64,000 nucleotides of DNA from the NCBI RefSeq assembly GCF_900141665.1, contig NZ_FQYI01000004.1, forward strand, positions 118,147 to 182,146. The letters are read 5' to 3'. The position numbers were made by a program, and so were the translations under genes. Position 1 is the stretch's first letter. The number at the start of each line of letters is the position of its first letter. This document shows positions 45,126 through 53,738 of this stretch, piece after piece. The DNA is from Cruoricaptor ignavus (lineage in GTDB: Bacteria > Bacteroidota > Bacteroidia > Flavobacteriales > Weeksellaceae). The notes below the pieces were generated by a model that had not been told where the DNA came from, searched no databases, and saw nothing but the letters and a program-made list of their open reading frames with translations.

Positions 45126-46291
45126 TTTCCGCCGAAGCCAAACGAGTTGGAAAGCACATTCTGCAGAGGTTTTTCTTTCAGTTCTGTCACAGGTTTCAGG
45201 CTGAATTCCTTCATTGGCGTTGAAAAATTCAGATTCGGGAAAATCGTGTTGTGCCGCAGCGCAAGCAAGGAATACACGGCTTCTACCGCTGCAGCAGCCG
45301 CCAAAGTGTGCCCTGTGAATGGCTTGGTAGAACTGAAATCCGGCACAGCGTTTTCACCGAAAATCCTGATCATTGCTTTGCCTTCGGAAAGGTCGTTATT
45401 TGGCGTTGCCGTTCCGTGAACATTCACATAATCAATATCTTGTGGCGATAGCCCGGATATTTTCAAAGCCTTATCCATCGCCAAAAAAGCGCCCTGCCCA
45501 TCATCGCTGGAAGCGGTCTGATGATGCGCATCATTAGCATTGGCATAGCCCGACAAATATCCCAGGATATTCTTGCCGGTTTTTTCAATCACCGCATCAG
45601 ATTCCAGCACCAGAAATGCCGCCGCTTCGCCTAAATTTAGGCCTTTGCGGTTTTCGTCAAACGGCGTATTGTATTCATCCGTCACAATCATCAGGGTTTT
45701 AAAACCGTTCAGCGTAAATTTGGAAAGCGCATCGGTTCCACCTACAATCACTCTTTCCAGAATGCCGTTCTGAATTAGCTTAGCGCCCATCATCACGGCG
45801 TTTGCAGCGGATGAACAGGCCGTGCTGATTGTGGAAATCATCCCTTTCAAACCGAAATAATCTGCAATGGCAGCGGTGGAAAATCCGGCTTCGTGCGAGG
45901 TGATGAATTTCTGCTTGTCGGGATGGTTTTCATAATCGAAAAACCAGCGCTCACTCATATCCATTCCACCAACCGATGTGGAAGAAATCAGCCCGGTTCT
46001 AAATTGGTTAACATCCTGGATATCAGCAGATTGTAGGGCTTCTTTTACTGCAAGGATTCCTAAAAAAGTTGTGCGTGTTAGCTTCGTATTTTCCGGCAAA
46101 CTGAGCATTTTTATCAATTGCTCGTTGGTCAGTTTTATCTCGCCAGCTTTCAGCTTTCCGCGGTATCGTGTTTCCAGAATTTCAATATCGGAAATGCCGT
46201 GTTTTCCGGCAGTCAACGAGTGGAAATTTTCTTCAACGCCAATGCCTGCCGAAGAAACGATTCCCATTCCTGTGACTGCAACTTTCGCCAT
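45095..46291 (-). CDS. Beta-ketoacyl-ACP synthase of the aryl-polyene elongation system
   Basis: This 398-residue ketosynthase has a complete triad: ISTACSSAANAVMMG (Cys near 165), VNVHGTATPNNDL and KPFTGHTLAAAAAVE. VAVTGMGIVSSAGIGVEENF at the start and LSNSFGFGGNCSTLIF at the end are KAS II/polyketide-type. It is flanked by its carrier protein (1-bp overlap upstream) and its Cys-less partner (30-bp overlap downstream), forming the likely KS:CLF:ACP core that builds the conjugated polyene by iterative malonyl condensation. Confidence 0.92.
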   Translation of the reverse strand: MAKVAVTGMGIVSSAGIGVEENFHSLTAGKHGISDIEILETRYRGKLKAGEIKLTNEQLIKMLSLPENTKLTRTTFLGILAVKEALQSADIQDVNQFRTGLISSTSVGGMDMSERWFFDYENHPDKQKFITSHEAGFSTAAIADYFGLKGMISTISTACSSAANAVMMGAKLIQNGILERVIVGGTDALSKFTLNGFKTLMIVTDEYNTPFDENRKGLNLGEAAAFLVLESDAVIEKTGKNILGYLSGYANANDAHHQTASSDDGQGAFLAMDKALKISGLSPQDIDYVNVHGTATPNNDLSEGKAMIRIFGENAVPDFSSTKPFTGHTLAAAAAVEAVYSLLALRHNTIFPNLNFSTPMKEFSLKPVTELKEKPLQNVLSNSFGFGGNCSTLIFSKS

Positions 46292-46548
46292 TATTTCGTC
46301 CTGTGTTCCGTGATGTAGGCAGCCATCGTATCAATGGATTCGAAAATCTGCTTGCCTTTTTTCGGGTCAGAAAGCTTGATGCCGTATTCCTTGTCCAGCA
46401 GCACGATAAGTTCCAGCGCATCGATGGAATCAAGGCCAAGTCCGCTGCCGAAAAGTTCCGCAGAATCCTGAATATCAGCAGGTTGCACATCTTCCAAATT
46501 CAGCACTTCGATGATTTTCGCTTTGAGCTCTTCCTTTAGGTTTTCCAT
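46291..46548 (-). CDS. Acyl carrier protein of the aryl-polyene elongation system
   Basis: This 85-residue carrier has the 4'-phosphopantetheine serine in LGLDSIDALELIV near residue 40, and ALELIVLLDKEYGIKL as helix II/III. It overlaps the ketosynthase start by one base, a layout typical of dedicated polyene-type ACPs. It probably carries 4-coumaroyl and the growing polyene chain for the KS:CLF pair. Confidence 0.93.
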   Translation of the reverse strand: MENLKEELKAKIIEVLNLEDVQPADIQDSAELFGSGLGLDSIDALELIVLLDKEYGIKLSDPKKGKQIFESIDTMAAYITEHRTK

Positions 46549-46554
46549 TTTATT

Positions 46555-47094
46555 TCAGTAATTCAGCAAATATACAAAAGCCCTATGATAATCGCCAAGC
46601 AATTCCACCCAGCCGCAAAGTGCCTGCGTTGCTTTCCCCGATTTGAGCAGGTTTTCCGCGTATTTATCAAGTAGATTTCTGCTGAAATCTTCCATCACGA
46701 AGAAAATATTTTCCGTCTGCAGCTGATGCCGAATGCTGATTTCTCCGAGGCATATGTTTGGTAGCGTGTAAACGAAAACCGCAGGGCTTGGAAAGTAGTT
46801 TTCCTTATCATTAATGCTTTGCTGATGCTTCAGGTCTGTGTCCAAACTTGAAGATTTGTTGGCGAAAATCAGCGCTGTATCTTTTTGATTTTCAGTTGAT
46901 AAGCATAATTCTGAAGCGAGGAAAGCCAGCTTTGTAAGATTATCCATCTTGTGAAATTTGGGATAATCTATATTGATTTTTTTGTAAAATTCTTTGGCAA
47001 ATTCTGCAAAGTTTTTCGTTTCAGATTGAAAGATGATTTCGCCATCCAACTTCACTTGAAAATTATCAATTTCACAAATTTTAGTCGTTTTCAT
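46555..47094 (-). CDS. Short beta-ketoacyl-synthase-like protein (ApeC/PF13723-like)
   Basis: This 179-residue protein resembles the short 'ketoacyl synthase N-terminal-like' proteins of aryl-polyene clusters. [20 protein letters not shown] and [31 protein letters not shown] are their typical segments. It has no catalytic cysteine or histidine motifs and is far too short for a full condensing enzyme. It may act as a second chain-length or scaffold partner. The ATG at 47094 lies inside the end of the upstream ketosynthase gene (14-bp overlap); a TTG at 47100 is the alternative start. Confidence 0.7.
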   Translation of the reverse strand: MKTTKICEIDNFQVKLDGEIIFQSETKNFAEFAKEFYKKINIDYPKFHKMDNLTKLAFLASELCLSTENQKDTALIFANKSSSLDTDLKHQQSINDKENYFPSPAVFVYTLPNICLGEISIRHQLQTENIFFVMEDFSRNLLDKYAENLLKSGKATQALCGWVELLGDYHRAFVYLLNY

Positions 47095-48259
47095 TGCCAA
47101 TCATCTTTTTGAGAATTATGGCAGAATTGCTACCGCCAAATCCAGATGCAGTCTTTAAAAATGTGCGAATTTCTTTCGCCGAATTTTCGGTAATAATGTT
47201 CAGAGGATGAGAAACGCCGCAATTTTCATAGTTCAGCGATTGAATTAAAATGCTGCGTTTCGCACTTTCCATTGCCATAATAATTTCGAGCAAACCGGAT
47301 GCACCAAGGCAATGTCCAAAGTACGCTTTCAGGCTATTCATCGGGGTTTCCGAAAGATGAGCACGAGAAAAAGCAATGGATTCCATTTCATCATTGTAAA
47401 TCGTTGCCGTTCCGTGAGCATTGATGAAGTCGATGTCAGCCGAAGAAATTCCTGCTTCCTTCATTGCGTTCTGAATGCTTCGGAAAAGACCTTCACCGGT
47501 TCTTGAAGGTCCGGAAATATGGTTGGCATCATTAATGGACGAATTGCCGAGAATTTCAAAACAAGTTTCTGATTTTTCCTTGGAAATAAAGACCGCCGCT
47601 GCAGCTTCGCCCAAATTGATGCCTTTCCGATATTTGTCGTAAGGCCTGCAAACATCGCTGCTCATCGCCTGAAAAGAATTGAAACCAGACAAAACGAATT
47701 CCGAAACTTCATCGGCAGCAATTACAAATGCATCTGAAAATTTTTCATTTTGCAAAAAAATTCTTCCTGCGGAAACTGCCATCACACCTGAAACACAGGC
47801 ATTGGAAATAACAATCGGCCCATTATGAAATCCGAAAAAATTTGCTATTTTTTTTGCGGAAAATGAAAGATAGGCGTTTTCTGGTGGAATGCTTTGATTT
47901 TGCAGGTATTTCACATTGCCTTTGGTTGTTGATAATATCAACAGGCTTTTTTCCGAGACGGAATGTTTGTCAAGCAAAGGTTTCAGTGCCAGAATGAGCA
48001 TCTGTTCGAACCTTGTAAAATATTGATTTTCAGTGTTTAAACTTAATTCTGAAAATTTTTCTTCCACTAATTTTTCGGGAATAATTGCCGCGCAAACTTC
48101 GGGAAAGCTTTCGGAAAAATATTGCTTTTTAATGCCGGTTTTATTATTTAGCAAGGCACCGAAATTCTGTTCTACATCGAAGCCAAGCGGAGAAATGCAG
48201 CTGTAATCTGAAATGAAAACCGGTTGAGAATTACTCACTTTCGCAGAAAATTTTTGCAA
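47081..48259 (-). CDS. Beta-ketoacyl-ACP synthase (third active ketosynthase of the cluster)
   Basis: This condensing enzyme of about 392 residues has Cys in [15 protein letters not shown], His in [13 protein letters not shown] and His in [15 protein letters not shown], so it is catalytically complete. It may carry out the first condensation with the coumaroyl starter or supply the acyl chains, as ApeR-like enzymes do in aryl-polyene systems. The start is uncertain: TTG 48259 lies 2 bp after the ABC permease stop, and GTG 48238 (seven codons later) is an alternative giving [18 protein letters not shown]. No ATG is available before conserved sequence. Confidence 0.88.
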   Translation of the reverse strand: MQKFSAKVSNSQPVFISDYSCISPLGFDVEQNFGALLNNKTGIKKQYFSESFPEVCAAIIPEKLVEEKFSELSLNTENQYFTRFEQMLILALKPLLDKHSVSEKSLLILSTTKGNVKYLQNQSIPPENAYLSFSAKKIANFFGFHNGPIVISNACVSGVMAVSAGRIFLQNEKFSDAFVIAADEVSEFVLSGFNSFQAMSSDVCRPYDKYRKGINLGEAAAAVFISKEKSETCFEILGNSSINDANHISGPSRTGEGLFRSIQNAMKEAGISSADIDFINAHGTATIYNDEMESIAFSRAHLSETPMNSLKAYFGHCLGASGLLEIIMAMESAKRSILIQSLNYENCGVSHPLNIITENSAKEIRTFLKTASGFGGSNSAIILKKMIGNEND

Positions 48260-48261
48260 AA

Positions 48262-49533
48262 TTAAACATCGGATTTTTTCCGTTCATAAAGGATGGAAGC
48301 GCCACAGCAAACCAAGTAGAACAGCAGCAAAAGCGCGCTGTGCTTCAGGATTTCCAGAACACCTGCATTGCGCAGGATGATATCGTAATAGCCTTTCAAG
48401 CCCCAATTCATCGGAGAAAATTTCGAGATGCTCTGCATAGTTTGTGGCATCATAAAAACCGGCACCCATATGCCGCCGATTGCAGCAAGGATGACCACCG
48501 CCGTTGCTCCGAATGGCGCTGATTGCTCTTGCGTTTTAAAAACCGTACCCACCAAAATTCCAAAGCCAATGGCTGCCAAGCCTGCAAAAACGGTTAAAAA
48601 CATCAGTGGAAAAATTTTCCCGGAAACTTCGAAACTCTGCAGGCCAAGCAACGGAAAAAGCCATTTCCCCACGGCCAGCATCATTAGAAATTGTAAAATG
48701 CAAATGAAAAGGTACGCCACCGTTTTGCCGAGAAGGTGCAGTGCATAAGGCGCCGGGCTTGTTTTCAGGCGGATTGCCGTGCCCTGTTGTTTTTCCTGAA
48801 CCAAATTGATGGAGAGCGGAATTACGATGAGGAAAATCGCGAAAAGCGACCACGCCGGAACATTGTGCTGCACGGAATTTGGCTTCGCTCCGGCATTTCC
48901 GTTCGACGTTATCTCTTTGAAACTGATGAGTTTATCGCCTTTCAGAATGCTGCCGTCCGCATCCAGTTGCTCTTCAAAAGCCGTGTAAATTTTTTGGTTT
49001 TCCACCTGGAAAATCATCTTATCGATAGCGGTTTTCATCCCGTTTTTAAAACCATCATTGGCAGCAGGGTCGAAGTAAAGTTCAATATCGGCGGTTTTCG
49101 GCGGAGGATTTTTTTGTGCCAAACTGTCAGCGGTTGGGTTGTAGCCCAGGGCATCGATGATACTTTCGACACGGTAATTAATGTTGTCCGAAAGATTTTT
49201 GCTCAGGTTTTCCGGCAGAATTACCGCCATCTGATATTTTCCAGAAAACACGGCTTTTTTTGCTGAATTTTCATCGAAACCTTTTTCCAAGATTTCGAAG
49301 GAACCGCTTTCCGATATGCTTTGGCGGATGCTTTGCGAAACTTCGCCCTTGTCTTTGTCGATGAAAATTATCGGCAATTTGGTGTCGTCAAAATTTCGAA
49401 AACTCGAATCCTGAATCATCGTGATGGTGATGATGAGCAGCAATGGCATCAGGAAAATAATGATTAAACCGCCGATGTCCCGCGATAAAACCTGGAATTC
49501 TTTTACGATGGCACGCCAGATTTTATATAGCAT
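48262..49533 (-). CDS. ABC-2-type transporter permease of the flexirubin cluster
   Basis: This 423-residue inner-membrane protein has one N-terminal membrane segment (GGLIIIFLMPLLLIITITM), a large extracytoplasmic domain of about 200 residues, and five C-terminal membrane segments. This is the YhgE/DrrB-like ABC-2 architecture. With the ATPase encoded by the overlapping upstream gene it would form an exporter or flippase for the pigment or an intermediate. The extracytoplasmic domain contains IPEnLSKNL-like and PNSVQHNVPAWSLFAIFLIVIPLS segments characteristic of the group. Confidence 0.88.
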   Translation of the reverse strand: MLYKIWRAIVKEFQVLSRDIGGLIIIFLMPLLLIITITMIQDSSFRNFDDTKLPIIFIDKDKGEVSQSIRQSISESGSFEILEKGFDENSAKKAVFSGKYQMAVILPENLSKNLSDNINYRVESIIDALGYNPTADSLAQKNPPPKTADIELYFDPAANDGFKNGMKTAIDKMIFQVENQKIYTAFEEQLDADGSILKGDKLISFKEITSNGNAGAKPNSVQHNVPAWSLFAIFLIVIPLSINLVQEKQQGTAIRLKTSPAPYALHLLGKTVAYLFICILQFLMMLAVGKWLFPLLGLQSFEVSGKIFPLMFLTVFAGLAAIGFGILVGTVFKTQEQSAPFGATAVVILAAIGGIWVPVFMMPQTMQSISKFSPMNWGLKGYYDIILRNAGVLEILKHSALLLLFYLVCCGASILYERKKSDV

Positions 49534-50275
49534 CGCGAAGTTTTTTTCCGGTTAATGCTATGAAAACGCCTTCCAGATCGGTAGCGTTTTCCGTGCTGGC
49601 AATCAGGTTTTGAGGCTCAGCCTGCGCAAAGATTTTTCCGTGATCGATGATTGCGATTTCCGTGCAGAGGTTCTGCGCTTCCAAGAGGTGGTGCGATGTG
49701 TAAATAATCGTAGTTCCAGCTTGATTGATGTCCCTAAGAAAGTCGATGATTAAAGCTCTGGACTGCACATCCACGCCTACGGTAGGCTCATCGAGGAAGA
49801 GGATTTTTGGCTGATGCAGCAGGCCTGCGAGAATGTTGCACCGGCGTTTCATCCCACCGGAAAAGTGCGCAATTTTTCTGTCGGCAAACTGCGAAAGCCC
49901 CACTCTTTCCAGCCCACTTTTTATCCGTTGCTTCAGATCATCGTGTTTCAGGCCAAAAAGGCTGCCGAAAAACATCAGGTTTTCCGTTGCTGTAAGGCTT
50001 GGGTAAAGCGCATATTCCTGCGGAATGATACCGATGATTTTTTGGATTTCCCGCAAATTTCTGTCTGGCGAAAATCCAGCTATCTCATACCTTCCAGAAG
50101 TTGGCTGAATCAGGCCACACAAAATTGAAATTAGCGTGGTTTTGCCCGCACCGTTCGGACCGAGCAGCCCGAAAATTTCGCCTTCTTGAATTTCAAGGGA
50201 AATATCACGGATTGAAAAATCCGCAGCATTTTTGTATTTTTTTGAAAGATTCTGAATTTGGATGATTGCAGGCAT
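49523..50275 (-). CDS. ABC transporter ATP-binding protein of the flexirubin cluster
   Basis: This 250-residue ATPase (start ATG 50275, MPAIIQIQNLSKKYK) has Walker A GPNGAGKTT near residue 40, the Q-loop IIPQEYALYP, the signature FSGGMKRRCNILAGLL, Walker B ILFLDEPTVGVD and the H-loop TSHHLLEAQ. It overlaps the permease start by 11 bp. A TTG 21 bp upstream is a less likely start. The DrrA-like sequence agrees with a drug- or lipid-exporting ABC-2 pair. Confidence 0.93.
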   Translation of the reverse strand: MPAIIQIQNLSKKYKNAADFSIRDISLEIQEGEIFGLLGPNGAGKTTLISILCGLIQPTSGRYEIAGFSPDRNLREIQKIIGIIPQEYALYPSLTATENLMFFGSLFGLKHDDLKQRIKSGLERVGLSQFADRKIAHFSGGMKRRCNILAGLLHQPKILFLDEPTVGVDVQSRALIIDFLRDINQAGTTIIYTSHHLLEAQNLCTEIAIIDHGKIFAQAEPQNLIASTENATDLEGVFIALTGKKLRDAI

Positions 50276-50302
50276 CAGGCCAAAACTTTTTCGCAAATAT
50301 AC

Positions 50303-51298
50303 TCAAACCGCTTTCTTCAGCCTGCGGAAAAATGCCTCTTCCAAATCAGCAATGTGCAACATCTGCTTGGAAAGCTGGTTGTAAATATCGTTTTTCGAAT
50401 TCCGGTTTTTGTAAACCCGCGCAATATCCACCGCCAAATCCCGCCACAAATCGCCAATCTTCGTGATTTCCTTGGAAAGTTCGCGTAGCTCCTCGTTCTG
50501 CAAAACATCCGCCGCTTCCTGCAGGAAAGCGCCGTACAGAAAGCGGAAACCGCCACCACCGGTACCTATTTCTTCCTGCATCCTGATGAGCTGCCCAAGG
50601 TAATGGTTCGTGGTTTTCGCGCCCTTTTTCGCTGCCCATTTTGGGATGCTCTTCGCTACCCAGCGCATCGCTTTCACGCCAATGATTGGTGCCGGTGCCA
50701 GCATCCGCTTGGAAGTTTCCCGGATGCCTGCCTTTATCGCCGATGCAAGTTCCACCGTTTCAGGCACTTCCACCGGGAAATACATATGGCCACGCGGCGC
50801 AAAGGCACCTTTTGCATAGCGTACTTTTTCCAGCTCTGCCTCGGTAAGTTTTGTCGGGAAATCCATCACAGGGTCAGAAATCAGATACTCGCCGTTTTCC
50901 TTGCCGAAAGCCACGAGATTGTGGGCGTTGAAGTGGAATTTATACTCTTCCGGAAAATAGGTGAGGTGGAATACGCCAACCTGCATCCCTGTGGGAATTC
51001 CTTTGCGAAGATTTTCGTCCAGCGCTTTTTGCGCATCTTTTGGATTGCGGAATTTCTGCCGTTTTATTTTAAAGCCGAGCCGCTTTGCCGCTTTTGAAAA
51101 AATGCTGCCAGGCATCGATCGGTAGCTGAAACCTGGTGCGAAATTCACCTTTAAAAATGGAAGATAAACGAAGAACAGACCGGAACCGATACCAAAAACC
51201 ATGGGCTCGCTGATTTCCAAGCCCTGACTCTTCAAAAGGTTGGATGCCACGCCGTTTTCACAGTGCGCCGCCTGATGATGTTCAAATTGCAGTTTCAT
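50303..51298 (-). CDS. BtrH N-terminal-like acyltransferase/papain-fold protein
   Basis: This 331-residue protein begins FEHHQAAHCENGVASNLLKSQG, the conserved Cys-containing start of the BtrH N-terminal (C39-peptidase-like) family, with FNAHNLVAFGKENGEYLISDPV supplying a His/Asp pair near residues 125-140. The C-terminal half is helical (DUF4872-like). BtrH itself transfers an acyl group from an acyl carrier protein to an amino alcohol in butirosin synthesis. By analogy this protein is a candidate for joining the ACP-bound aryl polyene to the resorcinol hydroxyl. That role is inference; the domain call is good. Confidence 0.8.
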   Translation of the reverse strand: MKLQFEHHQAAHCENGVASNLLKSQGLEISEPMVFGIGSGLFFVYLPFLKVNFAPGFSYRSMPGSIFSKAAKRLGFKIKRQKFRNPKDAQKALDENLRKGIPTGMQVGVFHLTYFPEEYKFHFNAHNLVAFGKENGEYLISDPVMDFPTKLTEAELEKVRYAKGAFAPRGHMYFPVEVPETVELASAIKAGIRETSKRMLAPAPIIGVKAMRWVAKSIPKWAAKKGAKTTNHYLGQLIRMQEEIGTGGGGFRFLYGAFLQEAADVLQNEELRELSKEITKIGDLWRDLAVDIARVYKNRNSKNDIYNQLSKQMLHIADLEEAFFRRLKKAV

Positions 51299-51702
51299 CA
51301 GTTGCCGTCAAAGTTTTTTAATTCATCCGTAGAAATTTCGAATGCATCGGCATATTTTTGCAAATTTTTCTCGCTTAATCTTGCGAAATTCTTAGGCTTC
51401 GCATCGCCTTTCACGAACCAGACCCATTTTCCAACATATGCCGCCAGAACATTCCAGTCCATTTTGTTCAGTTCCATAAAATAATGTATTGGGCTTGCCG
51501 TGCCGTTTTTCACCTGCGTTTTTGCGGCCTGCACGCGCTCTTCAATCAGCGCCATAGATTCATCCAGGGCAGAATTTTTCGCATCCCAGCCGCTGCTTTT
51601 TTCCGTGGTGTAGCGGTCGTTTTCATCCGTTACATACAGCACTTCCGTCATTTTCGCTTTTTCCAGGTAGCCGCCCTCCTGCGGTGCTTCGCCCTTTTTC
51701 AT
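51298..51702 (-). CDS. Small helical protein of unknown function in the flexirubin cluster
   Basis: This is a 134-residue cytoplasmic protein without recognised family. The start is ATG 51702, overlapping the upstream hot-dog gene stop (ATGA); the longer frame reads antisense or overlapping sequence. Features are an N-terminal polar segment (EVLYVTDENDRYTTEKSSGWD), a helix LDESMALIEERVQAAKTQVKNG, and MELNKMDWNVLAAYVGKWVWFVKGDAKP, with four Trp in a short span. It overlaps the BtrH-like gene by one base. Its fixed place between a dehydratase and the BtrH-like enzyme suggests a partner or stabiliser role. Confidence 0.7.
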   Translation of the reverse strand: MKKGEAPQEGGYLEKAKMTEVLYVTDENDRYTTEKSSGWDAKNSALDESMALIEERVQAAKTQVKNGTASPIHYFMELNKMDWNVLAAYVGKWVWFVKGDAKPKNFARLSEKNLQKYADAFEISTDELKNFDGN

Positions 51703-52127
51703 CCGCTGATTTTTTGTAAAAACATTACCATTTCCGCTTCCAGCAAAAGCTGTTCGCCGGCAAAACTTTCGCACGCAATATGGCAAATATTTTCAAATTC
51801 CGAAAGCAGCCTGGCTTTGCATATAATTTCTTCGCCGCAGCCTGGCAGGGCGTGGATTTTTACTTTTTTAATATTACTGATAAAGCCGATGACATCAGTG
51901 TTTTCATCATCTATGAAATGATTTTGCCCGGTGATTGTAGAGCAGGTTTGCGCGCAGTTTTCAATCAAGCCAGCTTCGTTGAATTTCCCGTTTTCGCAGA
52001 AGATATTGTCTGGCTTCACAAGAAATTTGGTAGTTACAGAATCGTGGTTGATTTCCAGAACTTCATCCGTCATCAGCATCGGTTCACGGTGCGGCAATAT
52101 GTTTTGCAGGTCGATGTTCTTCCGCAT
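51699..52127 (-). CDS. Hot-dog-fold 3-hydroxyacyl-ACP dehydratase (ApeP/ApeI-like), first of tandem pair
   Basis: This 142-residue hot-dog protein reads NILPHREPMLMTDEVLEI at the N-terminus, FCENGKFNEAGLIENCAQTCS in the central helix (Glu at the catalytic position, LIENCAQ) and VKIHALPGCGEEIICKARLLSE in the barrel. These features match the dehydratases that install the conjugated double bonds in aryl polyenes. It may form a heterodimer with the paralogue encoded immediately upstream (3-bp spacing). Confidence 0.87.
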   Translation of the reverse strand: MRKNIDLQNILPHREPMLMTDEVLEINHDSVTTKFLVKPDNIFCENGKFNEAGLIENCAQTCSTITGQNHFIDDENTDVIGFISNIKKVKIHALPGCGEEIICKARLLSEFENICHIACESFAGEQLLLEAEMVMFLQKISG

Positions 52128-52130
52128 TTT

Positions 52131-52592
52131 TCAGGCAAGGATTGTTTTCAGTTCGGCGGTTGAGATGGTTTCGCCGGCAAGTTTCGTAGTGGTTTTTACA
52201 AGCGTAATGCCTTCCATTTCTGCAAGGATTTCCACATCGGTTTCCAGCGTTTCACCGATTTTCGGCAATCTTTTTACCTCGAAGATTTTCACGGCGCCAA
52301 GGTAGCCAACCGGCGCAGCTTCACCCTTCAGGAAAAATTGGAAGCCGGTGTGCAGCGCCACAGATTGCGCCTGATGCTCCAAAATGCCTGGTTCTTGGAA
52401 CTTGCCATTTTCGCAGAAAAAATTTTCGGCCGGAATCGTGAAGCCGGATTTTAAATGCGTCTCGGAAAATTCCAGCAGGGCATCCACCATCAGAAATGGC
52501 TCAGCTTGTGGAATGAGTTTTTCCACAATGGCAATGTCGGTAATTGGTAAGCTGCTTGTCGACAAAATTTTGGTTTTAGTGAATTCGGGCAA
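52131..52592 (-). CDS. Hot-dog-fold 3-hydroxyacyl-ACP dehydratase, second of tandem pair
   Basis: This 153-residue paralogue has VEKLIPQAEPFLMVDALLEF, FFCENGKFQEPGILEHQAQSVALHTG (Glu retained in ILEHQAQ) and GAVKIFEVKRLPKIGETLETDVEI. It shares the FCENGKF motif with its neighbour, so the pair arose by duplication. It lies 3 bp after the DarB gene. Two-subunit dehydratases are known in aryl-polyene synthesis, which supports joint action; which subunit does the chemistry is not decided by sequence. Confidence 0.87.
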   Translation of the reverse strand: MPEFTKTKILSTSSLPITDIAIVEKLIPQAEPFLMVDALLEFSETHLKSGFTIPAENFFCENGKFQEPGILEHQAQSVALHTGFQFFLKGEAAPVGYLGAVKIFEVKRLPKIGETLETDVEILAEMEGITLVKTTTKLAGETISTAELKTILA

Positions 52593-52595
52593 AAA

Positions 52596-53735
52596 TTAAA
52601 CCACCGTTAAAAGTGCGCAGGAATACGAAAACCTGCCGCTTTCCGGAATGCAGAGCAGCACTTTCTCGCCCTGTTTCAGTTTGCCGGAATTTACCAGCTC
52701 TTCCAGCGCAATGTAGATGGAAGCTGCGCCGATGTTGCCAACTTCTGACAGATTGTAGAACCATTTTTCCGCAGGGAAGTCCATATCCAGCGCTGCAAAT
52801 TCTTCCTTTAGCCCGTCTTTAAAAAAGTTGGACGAAATGTGCGCAAGGACATAATCAATTTCTTCCGTCTTCAGATTGTGCTTGTCGAAAGAAGTGCGCA
52901 AGGCCTGGGCACCTTTTTTCAGGATGTTTTCGCCGAGAAGCTTCGTATCCTGCTTCAGCGCGAAAATCGATTGGTTCAGCCATTCCTGCGCAGGATATTC
53001 CGCCCAGGATTTCAGCGAGCCGTCGTCCTGCTTTTCCGCACCGGAATACATACAGGCCTCCAGTTCGTGCGCGTAGGAATAGAAATCGATGAATTCAATC
53101 CGCAAATTCACGCCGCCATTTCTCGGTTTGTTTTCCAAAAGAAAAGCGCCTGCACCATCGGAAAGCATCCAGCGAAGGAATTCCCTTTTAAAGGCGATAA
53201 TTGGCCGCTCTTCAAGCTGTTTCAGGTTTTCCGCTTCCTCGTTGAATTTATCGGCGGTCATCCACGCTGAAAACCGCTCTGAGCCTACGCAAACCGCATT
53301 ATTGGAATTGCCCGATTTTACGGACATATAGCCGTACTGAAGGGCATTCATCCCTGAATTGCAAAGACCTGTGGCAGAATTCACTTCGTAGGATTTCTCG
53401 GGCTTCAGTTCGCCGTGCACCATTGAAGCGTGCGAAGGCTGAATTTGATCTGCAGAAGTTGTTCCGCAGGAAAGCACTTCTATGTCTTGCTTCGTAAAAT
53501 CATCGTCCAGCAGGGCTTCCACAGCTTTCGCAGTGATGGATGCGTTCGTCTCCGTAGGCACGCTGTTTTTATCGAGGGCATAGTACCTGGTTTTAATGCC
53601 GTTGTTTCTGAGAATCAGAGATTTAGCCTTGGAAGGCGTACCATTCACATAGCCCAGGAAGTCTTCCATTTCATCGTTGCTGATAGGGTTTCCGGGGAAA
53701 TATTTTGATAATCTTGTGATATAAACTTCGCTCAT
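52596..53735 (-). CDS. darB: StlD/DarB-family beta-ketosynthase (dialkylresorcinol synthesis)
   Basis: DarB joins two fatty-acid-derived acyl units and cyclises them to a 2,5-dialkylcyclohexane-1,3-dione. The 379-residue KAS III-like protein has the catalytic cysteine in NSATGLCNSGMNALQYG near residue 125, histidine in VLAHISSNFF, and asparagine in LSEVGNIGAASIYIALEE. YITRLSKYFPGNPISNDEMEDFLG opens the protein as in other StlD/DarB members. It lies 3 bp after darA in the same operon. Together they give the resorcinol half of flexirubin. Confidence 0.93.
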   Translation of the reverse strand: MSEVYITRLSKYFPGNPISNDEMEDFLGYVNGTPSKAKSLILRNNGIKTRYYALDKNSVPTETNASITAKAVEALLDDDFTKQDIEVLSCGTTSADQIQPSHASMVHGELKPEKSYEVNSATGLCNSGMNALQYGYMSVKSGNSNNAVCVGSERFSAWMTADKFNEEAENLKQLEERPIIAFKREFLRWMLSDGAGAFLLENKPRNGGVNLRIEFIDFYSYAHELEACMYSGAEKQDDGSLKSWAEYPAQEWLNQSIFALKQDTKLLGENILKKGAQALRTSFDKHNLKTEEIDYVLAHISSNFFKDGLKEEFAALDMDFPAEKWFYNLSEVGNIGAASIYIALEELVNSGKLKQGEKVLLCIPESGRFSYSCALLTVV

Positions 53736-53738
53736 TTT

